DNA of 64,000 bases. Origin: Aphis gossypii (taxonomy: Eukaryota > Arthropoda > Insecta > Hemiptera > Aphididae). The stretch lies in the NCBI RefSeq assembly GCF_020184175.1, contig NW_026083097.1, positions 1 through 64,000 of the forward strand. The letters are read 5' to 3'. The position numbers and the translations under genes were made by a program. The notes beneath the pieces were generated by a model. That model searched no databases and was not told where the DNA came from. It saw only the letters and a list, made by a program, of their open reading frames with translations. Positions 56,778 to 64,000 of this stretch are shown here, piece after piece. Numbering within the stretch: position 1 is the first letter of the stretch; each line of letters starts with the position of its first letter.

Positions 56778-57124
56778 TGTAAAAATTCAAGACATAAATG
56801 TCCACAATTAAATGAATTAAAATCTTGATAATTTGAATAGTTATATAATCGTGTTTCCTTTGAAATAGTTTTGTAATTCAATTGGTGGAGGTAAATCACC
56901 GAAGCTATCAAAATATACAACCTTATCTTTAATTTTGTAAAACGCTACCCAATGACTTCCATCACCTGAAGATACGTCTAAGTTTAATATACCACATTCA
57001 ATTGTTCGTGGTTTTTTAGGTAAGTCATCTCGTGAAAAGACTCCTCGGAAATGATTGATATTAAACTTTGCAATGTATTTTATAATGTCTCTAGATGTGA
57101 GTGGTCTGTCAGGTAACGTTTTTA
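56756..57124 (-). pseudogene. Polinton adenain-like cysteine protease, frame-broken
   Basis: Ulp1/adenain-type maturation protease. The catalytic His is in G-S-H-W-V-A-F and the D-S-F-G-D-L-P-P-P signature is present. The frame meets a TAA at about 56842-56844. The block with the catalytic Cys (N-C-G-H-L-C-L-E-F-L) is open in a different frame just downstream and overlaps the penton start. The upstream side is also broken: an 8-base T run (57129-57136, A on the coding strand) separates it from the pVI frame, with which it is fused in the copy at 19057. Cleavage of capsid precursors is the known role in the family. Confidence 0.72.
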
Positions 57125-57433
57125 TCAGTTTTTTTTCCTTGATCCATTATTGATTAAATTCAATCCGCTACCTTTCTTTTTTTTCGAATTTTGAATTGCA
57201 TTATAAACACTAGCACTCCCAGACATTAAACTACCGAGAGCTGATAACCCTGCGAAAATAGGAATTAGAGGAATCGCACCTCCTGTCTGACCTGGTGTTA
57301 AAATCAATCTTTTACCATTAGGATTTTTCTTAACCTTTCCTTTTTTTGCAGCTAGTGTTCTCTTTTTTATTTTTTTATTACTTTTATGTTTACCTTTATA
57401 ACTCATACCTATTTTCTGTTTAACCTTCATCAT
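57125..57433 (-). CDS. Polinton pVI-like minor capsid protein
   Basis: 102 residues. The Lys/Arg-rich N-terminal half is followed by G-G-A-I-P-L-I-P-I-F-A-G-L-S-A-L-G-S-L and a Ser/Lys-rich tail. The Gly-flanked hydrophobic segment resembles adenovirus pVI/pX-like proteins of Polintons, which are processed by the protease. It ends in the A run after which the protease frame begins. In the remnant at 19057 the two are one frame, so the stop here may be a frame error. Confidence 0.7.
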   Translation of the reverse strand: MMKVKQKIGMSYKGKHKSNKKIKKRTLAAKKGKVKKNPNGKRLILTPGQTGGAIPLIPIFAGLSALGSLMSGSASVYNAIQNSKKKKGSGLNLINNGSRKKN

Positions 57434-57566
57434 ACTTTATTTCAGTATTTATAAAGAAGTTTATAAAACCTTCACCAGTCTTATCTGATTTCTACTTACA
57501 GGTTGAGCACACTATCTTTCACTGGTTATAAATTTAAAAGATCCAGAGTATTTATAAGAAAAAAAA
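57434..57566. promoter_or_regulatory. Divergent promoter region of the Polinton (putative)
   Basis: 133 bases separate the starts of the minus-strand capsid block and the plus-strand ATPase block. The spacer contains TATTTATAAAG (57447-57457) and TATTTATAAG (57550-57559) near the two starts. Promoter function is inferred from divergent layout only. Confidence 0.4.
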
Positions 57567-58283
57567 ATGGATTTGATTGAACAGAAAGATAAATTAGATA
57601 TTTCGAACGTTGATACTCAAATAATAAAAAAAACGTCAAGACATGGACCGTTATTACCTGATACTATACGTGCTATTATAGTCGGTCCTAGTGGTTCAGG
57701 TAAAACAAATATAATGTATAATCTAATCACTCATGAAAACGGAATAAGATTTGAAAATATTTATTTATACTCAAAAACTTCTAATCAAGAAAAATATGTT
57801 TTATTAAAAAAAAAAATAGATGATATAAAAGGTGCTAACATTTTTATATTTTCAGACGCTGATAAAGTTATAAAACCGAATTTAACTAAAAAGAATTCTG
57901 TAATAATTTTCGATGATGTTTTATGTGGTCCGCAGTCGATAATAAGAGAATATTTCGGAATGTGTAGACATTCAGGTGCTAGCTCTGTATTCTATTTAGC
58001 ACAAACATATTCTAAAATTCCGAAGCAACTGGTAAGAGATAATTCAAATTTATTAATAATTCTAAAACAGGATGATACAAATTTAAAACATATATTCAAT
58101 GATCATTCATCAGCAGATATGGATTTCTCAGAATTTCGGAAAATTTCTCATTTCTGCTGGAATCATAGTGATTACGGATTTATGGTTATTGATAAAACAC
58201 GTGAAATGAATGAAGGTAGATATAGATGTGGTTTTCATACTTTTATTAAAAAAAATAAGTATATAAATATAGTTGTAATATAG
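57567..58283 (+). CDS. Polinton packaging ATPase (A32/FtsK-HerA type)
   Basis: 238 residues, intact. Walker A G-P-S-G-S-G-K-T is near residue 42 and Walker B S-V-I-I-F-D-D-V near 112. The arginine/sensor region is C-R-H-S-G-A-S-S-V-F-Y-L-A-Q-T-Y. The pattern is that of A32-like DNA packaging ATPases shared by Polintons, virophages and large DNA viruses. It is expected to pump the genome into the capsid. It starts 134 bases from the divergent pVI gene. Confidence 0.88.
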   Translation: MDLIEQKDKLDISNVDTQIIKKTSRHGPLLPDTIRAIIVGPSGSGKTNIMYNLITHENGIRFENIYLYSKTSNQEKYVLLKKKIDDIKGANIFIFSDADKVIKPNLTKKNSVIIFDDVLCGPQSIIREYFGMCRHSGASSVFYLAQTYSKIPKQLVRDNSNLLIILKQDDTNLKHIFNDHSSADMDFSEFRKISHFCWNHSDYGFMVIDKTREMNEGRYRCGFHTFIKKNKYINIVVI

Positions 58284-58310
58284 ACAAAATCTACATAGCA
58301 TTATCTTTAG

Positions 58311-59359
58311 TTGAAGGAAACAGATATATTAAGTTCATTATTTTCAATGAATAAAGATAAAGTTTTGTTAAAAAATTTGATATTATCAAAAAAAAATATC
58401 AAACGTAAAATAATGAACATGAAGCGTGGTGTTATAGATTCTGATAACTATTTTCGCGAAACATTTATACCTTTACTCAAACCATTGACTTCAATTCCAG
58501 AAAAAAACACTTCATTTATTTCTGACACTACTAAAAAAAAAAATACCTTGATCACTAGTGATGGAGATAGCGAAAACGAATCAAATTCATCGTTCGATAA
58601 TTTTTTAATTTCTAATCCTAAATTACAGCGATATGATAAATCGTATGGCATGCATTATGATTCGGTTAATGATCAACTTAAAATATCAGATATTCCTGTC
58701 ACTTTTGATCATGGTAACTTACGCTTGCTTGATAATTACTACCCTTGGACTAAAGGACTTTGGTCTTTATTATGTGAGAAAGTACCAAAAAATATGACGA
58801 TAGAAGATATGGAATCATATTATAATATTCTAAAAACAAGTAAAGTTTATTTAAAGGCAGACGGGAAACCTAAAACCTCAAGATATTTCAAATGGATGAA
58901 CGTTGTAAAACCTCTATATGATCGAATGAAAATTGATGAAAAACAATTAAATGAGGAAGTATTGAAAATAAATAACACAAAAGTTAAAACTCCTTCTCAA
59001 TTAAAATTAAAAGAATTTGATAACTTTTTATCTAGCTCAGGCGCAAAACGAAGAAACATTATGATACAGCCATATCAAATGAACCATTTGATTTTTCTTC
59101 TTCAGTGATTAATTCTAAATTTGAAGAACCTCCAACTGATCAGCTATTTAACTTTAGTTTATCACCGTCAGTTAAGAAAGGATCTGGTTTATATAAAGAT
59201 GTAATACCTCGTACACAATTAGTGTATTATGATGATCCAAATGAATTAGTTGTTAGATTAAATCTTTTAACATCGTCCCAAAATGCTGGTAATACTGGTG
59301 TAAATAATGAAATCATATCTATTATAGAAGAATTACGTGAGAGGAATATTATAGTTTAA
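58311..59359 (+). pseudogene. Polinton DUF8207-like protein, one frame break
   Basis: A frame of 265 codons to 59108, with a continuation in another frame to 59359; a one- or two-base slip near 59045-59056 separates them. The N-terminus has I-K-R-K-I-M-N-M-K-R-G. The middle has R-Y-D-K-S-Y-G-M-H-Y-D and the block Y-Y-N-I-L-K-T-S-K-V-Y-L-K-A-D-G, also present in the copy at 18400-18912. The end has the integrase-proximal P-R-T-Q-L-V-Y-Y-D-D-P-N-E-L. Conserved in insect Polintons; function unknown. Confidence 0.65.
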
Positions 59360-60271
59360 TGTCTACATTAGAGGGTTTAGCTAATGAGCTACATCGACCT
59401 GCAAGAAAAGTATTTCCAAGACGTAGTATAATAACACGATTTAAAGATGACCTTTGGCAAGCTGATTTAATGGATATGCAATCTCATTCTAAACAAAATC
59501 TTGGTTTTAAGTATATTTTAGTTGTTATAGATACATACACGAAATATGTATGGGTAGAATCATTGAAAAATAAAACAGGAAAAGAATGTACAAAAGGTAT
59601 GTTTAATATATTAAAACAAGCTAATCCAAAATTATTACAAACAGATAATGGTACAGAATTTTATAATAATCAATTTCAACAGTTAATGAAAAAAAATAAA
59701 ATTAGACATTATAGTACGTATAGCGTTATCAAGTGTTCAATTGGAGAACGTGTTATACAAACTCTAAAAAATAATATATACAAACATTTTACTGCAACAG
59801 GTACATGGAATTGGTATAAAAAATATCAAAAATTATTTATAATTATAATCATACAAAACATAGATCAATTAAATGTACACCATATGAAGCTAGAATAAAT
59901 ACAAGTAAAATCAAATCAAATATACAAACAAATAAAACATTATATAAACCAAAATTTAAAATTAATGATAAAGTAAGAATATCAAAATATAAGCATATAT
60001 TTAGTAAAGGATATACACCAAATTGGACAACAGAAATTTTCACAGTTTCAAAAGTTTTACATACAGAACCAATAACTTATCAGCTAAAGGATGGATCAAA
60101 CAATATAATTCTAGGTGGTTTTTATGAGCAAGAAATTAAATTGACTGATTTTCCGAACACATTTCTAATTGAACGTATTATAAAAAAGTTAAAGATAAAA
60201 TGCTTGTTAAATGGATGGGTTTTGATTCCAGTCATAATTCATGGATATTATCGAAAGATATTATTAAATAA
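59359..60271 (+). pseudogene. Polinton integrase with chromodomain, frame-broken
   Basis: The retroviral-type integrase core shows W-Q-A-D-L-M-D-M (first D), L-Q-T-D-N-G-T-E-F (second D) and G-E-R-V-I-Q-T-L-K (catalytic E). A slip in the A run 59818-59823 moves the continuation to another frame (H-T-K-H-R-S-I, then K-F-K-I-N-D-K-V-R-I-S-K). A second slip at the A run 60182-60187 divides the C-terminal chromodomain (F-L-I-E-R-I-I-K-K, then W-M-G-F-D-S-S-H-N-S-W). All catalytic residues are present, but the protein cannot be made as one frame. Integrase inserts the element, giving 5-6-bp duplications. Confidence 0.78.
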
Positions 60272-60377
60272 TTTTTTTTTTATATATATTTTACCTTTTA
60301 TAAAAATAAAAAAAAAACAGTATTAAATTAAATTATTTTAGTTATTCATATAATGTTTTCCTTTCACTTTGAACGAT

Positions 60378-60590
60378 ACCTACTGATGATAATAATTTAA
60401 ATTTTAGAAATAATTATTATCACTAGATAGCGTGGAAAAAACACCTACTGATGATAATAATTTAATTTAGAAATAATTATTATCACTAGATAGCGTAAAA
60501 AAACACCTACTGATGATAATAATTTAATTTAGAAATAATTATTATCACTAGATAGCGTGGAAAAAACACCTACTGATGATAATAATTTAA
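60378..60590. repeat. 62-65-bp tandem repeat of hairpin units between convergent Polinton genes
   Basis: Units start with CCTACTGATGATAATAATTT near 60379, 60444, 60506 and 60569. Three are complete and the fourth partial. Each contains the inverted pair GATAATAATT...AATTATTATC, so every unit can fold. The array fills the gap between the integrase end (60271) and the polymerase end (60646). Confidence 0.85.
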
Positions 60591-60645
60591 TTTTTTTAGA
60601 AATACTTAATATCGATTTTCTTAAACATAGTGAATATTAGAATAA

Positions 60646-63600
60646 TTATTTTTTTAATTTATAATGTTCGTATGCTAGTGAGTTAATCCCATCGTTTGTT
60701 ATAAAACGTTTATCATCGTTACCACTTAGTACAAGCTTATTCATTGTTTTAGAATGAACAACATGTTTATTCGATTGAATAAAATTCATGTTTCTACAAG
60801 TTTGTTTATTATCAAGAGAGATATGGTTTATGTACGCATTTAATACTTCTATATAATTTTTAAAATACATATGTTGATTAATTACATATTTTTTTACACC
60901 TTTAGCTTTTTTAACCTCATCGTTGTTTTCAGTCTTGTAAGCATATAATTTCGGTCTTAATGAAACAAATTCTTTTAAAATTTTTCCCCCCATTTCATCT
61001 TTAAAATAACCAGGTTGATTTTTATGATTTTCGCTAAAACAATAATGATCTTTTGGATAGTTTGATGTATCAAAATACGGAAATAAATCATATCTAATAT
61101 CATCAAAAAAATTAAATGTTCGAATATTATATACCAAAGAATCTGTATCCGAGTACAATAATCGTATTTTATTATTATATTTATTTTTCATTACATTATA
61201 ATGAAAATCATACATAAATGTTTTCGAGACATCTAAAATTGCAGACCCTACATAAATTGCTTTATCGAATTTGATAGTTTCCTTATGTTGGTGAATAGCC
61301 ATAAGATTTTCAGAGTATATAGTTCTATCTTTAAAAGTATTTTTCATCATCAATTTATTTGCTTGTTTATCTGATGTAACCAGTTTTAAAGAAACTCTAG
61401 TTCGAACATTCTCCATACATTTACCAAAAACGCTATTAATTAATAATTTCCAAAAATCTTTTTCAAATCTATTTTTAGCTTCTCTCCTCATTCTCGTACA
61501 TAGTTCGATATATGAGGCCATCCATTTACTCTGTGAAAATTTGATTGCTCGATGAATTTTTACTAATTTAAGACCATTAGCAATTGCTTGTTTTAAATTT
61601 TTATAGTGTAATATATATTTTTTTTTTGATGATAAAGTAGTTAATAATTTTTTAACTTTTGAATTTGGAGGACATTCGTTTAAAGGTAAAAACGGGAAAT
61701 CATTATGTTTTTCATGTAAATATTCAGGATAATCAATATCAACTTCTAATATATATCCGACTTTTGAATCATCAGGAATTTTAGTAACATCTATGTTCAA
61801 GTCATCAACCCATTCGAAATCTTTGAAAGGTAGCTCAGTTAACATCGATTTTCCATATAAATTTACACAATCAAGATATGTAATCCATGAAATTGATTTA
61901 TTAGGATTATAGTTCAAACCTTTAATGTTTGGTATGTTTGCTTTAGCATATCTTTTAACTGATTGACAGATACCCCCTCTGATTGAGGATTCAAAATATA
62001 AAAGCATGTTATAATCAGCCAATTTTTCTAATTTAACCTTAGTATATTTAAGCATACAATCGAAAGCAAAGCCTGGAGCAGTCATATAATGAGCAGGATC
62101 TAGACTAAGAGTAGATAAACATAAATCTCTAAAATTTTCGAACACATCCGTTAGTATGGTGACATCAGTTTTCAAATAAAGATCACTATACTCACCCAAA
62201 GTTTTAATATTAAATACTTTCCAAATTTTTTTAGCATGAGAATAATCATTATTATTAATTTCTTCATTTTTTAAAGAGTTATAAAATGCAGATTTTGAAG
62301 GTAATCGAGTTTCGTTTAATTTACTCCAACTATCAATATACTCATAAGGGAAAACCCCTTTTCGTGTGACTAAATCAAATGTTTTATTAGAAAATAATTT
62401 TAAAGTTTCTTTAAACCTTGATTTATCTTCAAGTAAATTTTTTGCAAGCTCGCTTAATGAGGAGGCCATAAAACGGAATGTATCAACGAATTTTATACTA
62501 AATCTCGGAGCAACCTCTTTACTAAAAGATATATATTTTTCTACAGAATTTGGAATAACATGTATATTCTTATCATCAAAACCAAGTTCTCGAATTATAA
62601 AGTGACTATCGTAAGATAAGTTATGAAAAAAAATTGGAACAAATGATGGGTTGGTTATTTCAAAATTACATTTAAAACAAATACATTGTCTATATTTACC
62701 AGTAATATGACAGTGATCTCTAACTTTAAATAATTCATTTTCTTCAAAAGATAATAAACATATTTTACAAACCTTTGCTATTTGAAATTCTTTTTCCTCC
62801 TTTTCAGTCAACGTAATCATTGGTACATTAATTTGATAAATATCATTTATTTTTTTTGAAATATCAATCATATTTTCCATAAAATTTTTTGCCGCATCAA
62901 TACCTCTATAAATTATTATGTTTGTTGGAATTTTAAACTGTTGCATTAACTTTTCTGTGATAATATTATAGTCAACTTTTACATAAAATGCATAACTCAT
63001 AATTTCATGTAAATGTGTGATATAAGTTTTACTAGTATTAGTGAATTCATTTGTCTGTTTAGGTTTTAAAATACATTCAAAGTCAGCATAAATAACAAAT
63101 GGTATTCTAGAAGTTTTTTTATAACTTTTAAAAAATATGAATTTATTTTCTTTTCCTTCTTCAAACATTATCGGTCTTCCTAATTTATTCTTACTACACA
63201 TTTTTTATGTTCAGTTAATCCTGTTTCACCCCAAAGTTTACTTTTACATGGTTTATTTCCAAAAGTTGTAAAACACCTCTTACAAATAATTAATTTAGAA
63301 CAATTTTTAGTTTTCTGACTTCTAATAAATCTTGAAAAATCTTTAATATAACAATAATGTGATGTTTTATGATTATTGACAAAAAATAAATCAAAATGAT
63401 TTTTTTCTTCTTTATTATTTATAAATAGAGGGAAAATAGTACCTTTATTATTTAAACTATAAACATTAACTGAAACATTATTTAAACGTTCAAATTTTTT
63501 AATTTGATTTATTGGTGTTGGGAAATCAATACATTTAAAATCTAACCCACTCTTTTTTTCAAGAAAATCAAAATATTTTTGGTTAAATCGTGATTTATTA

Positions 63601-64000
63601 GAACGCTTATCATATTTGGTTAGTATAGAATATTTAAAACAGTATTTATCTTTATTTTTAACGTTTATAATAGCCTTTTTTCTCGTATAAATTTAGGTAA
63701 ATCTAAATATGTACCTCCTTTTAATGGATTTACTAAATTGATTCTCAACTGTAACCCATCTATTGAAACAAGTGTCCATCCTGAACCTTTAGCAATAAAT
63801 TCAGATTCTTCAGCTAATATTTTATCAAACTTTATGTTTAACAAACTAGCGAAATCGGATGAATTACATGCTAAAACATTCGAAGTTTTAAAAGCCACAT
63901 CTTGTTTATCATGTGTTATAGGACGTGTGTAAGTAGCGTCAACGTGTAAATTAAATTTGATCGACGTTTTAATACACGATTGTCTTAACTTTAAAATTAA
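60646..64000 (-). pseudogene. Polinton protein-primed DNA polymerase B, two frame breaks, runs off the window
   Basis: The main frame (63201-60646, 851 codons) carries exonuclease motifs Y-A-D-F-E-C (Exo I) and F-F-H-N-L-S-Y-D (Exo II). It also has a C-x2-C...C-x2-C zinc site near residues 142-180 and Y-L-K-T-D-V with T-D-V-F. The polymerase motifs are L-D-C-V-N-L-Y-G (A), N-S-V-F-G-K (B) and Y-S-D-T-D-S-L (C). Upstream parts are in two other frames: about 63675-63190, containing a C-x2-C-F-T finger, and from 63677 to the window edge, with G-S-G-W-T-L. The breaks lie at T runs 63201-63206 and 63676-63681. The true N-terminus is outside. This enzyme copies the element by protein priming. Confidence 0.85.

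Larger units (their letters stand above)
54064..64000. mobile_element. Polinton/Maverick, left end and about 10 kb, runs off the window
   Basis: A large virus-like self-synthesising DNA transposon. The gene set is complete for the family: major capsid, penton, pVI-like protein, adenain-like protease, packaging ATPase, integrase, protein-primed DNA polymerase B, a DUF8207-like protein and a small basic protein. The left boundary near 54063-54066 (AGTAGTATAC or AGTATAC) agrees with the AG start of Polintons. The right terminal repeat and the second target copy are outside the window. Several genes have single-base frame breaks. Confidence 0.9.

Noticed and set aside
60378..60600. Possible CRISPR-like array
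   Set aside because: The units are contiguous with no unique spacers, the DNA is eukaryotic, and no Cas-like gene is near. It is a tandem repeat.

Overview
The window looks like insect nuclear DNA, most likely from an aphid or a close hemipteran relative. The DNA is AT-rich, has short GT-AG introns and no bacterial gene organisation, and is packed with eukaryotic transposon families. The aphid assignment is inferred from the kind and mixture of elements; no marker gene was compared. I see no tRNA, rRNA or CRISPR locus. Nearly every long reading frame belongs to a mobile element, many nested in others.

Layout. 0.5-5.2 kb: a hAT element with an uninterrupted three-exon transposase. 6.3-11.0 kb: a decayed ZMYM1-like hAT gene split by an intact mariner whose terminal repeats and TA duplication are visible. 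11.0-13.2 kb: a decayed CACTA/tnp2-like transposase split by a 469-bp solo LTR. 13.6-14.3 kb: a DUF4806-like fragment. 14.29-18.39 kb: a Mutator-like (MULE) element with a perfect 9-bp target duplication and arrays of a TTGCGTCC motif at both ends. 18.4-19.9 kb: a Polinton/Maverick remnant. 19.9-21.1 kb: a composite inverted and tandem repeat. 21.49-28.19 kb: a spliced gene of unknown function, with a 5.5-kb TTAA-flanked element in its second intron. That element encodes an intact seven-exon protein of 854 residues joining a Mutator-like DDE transposase to a YqaJ nuclease.

29.0-33.1 kb: a full-length LINE whose second frame has no start codon and is reachable by a -1 slip at A_AAA_AAC. 33.7-35.6 kb: a second multi-exon gene of unknown function. 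35.7-37.0 kb: a non-coding element with terminal inverted repeats. 37.4-39.3 kb: a truncated THAP/P-element gene. 40.1-40.6 kb: a 31-bp tandem repeat and a hairpin. 41.56-46.99 kb: a nearly complete P element with terminal repeats and a 7-bp duplication. 47.8-52.6 kb: a second, badly decayed MULE. 53.5-54.06 kb: the 5' end of a Helitron, cut by a Polinton that runs from about 54.06 kb past the right edge.

The Polinton carries, on the minus strand, a pVI-like protein, cysteine protease, penton, small basic protein and major capsid protein. On the plus strand it carries the packaging ATPase, a DUF8207-like protein and an integrase with chromodomain. Protein-primed DNA polymerase B lies on the minus strand at the right. 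Several of these genes have single-base breaks at homopolymer runs, so it is either recently dead or affected by assembly errors.

The strongest candidates for something new are the TTAA element with the Mutator-YqaJ fusion, the LINE frameshift signal, and the terminal motif arrays of the first MULE.
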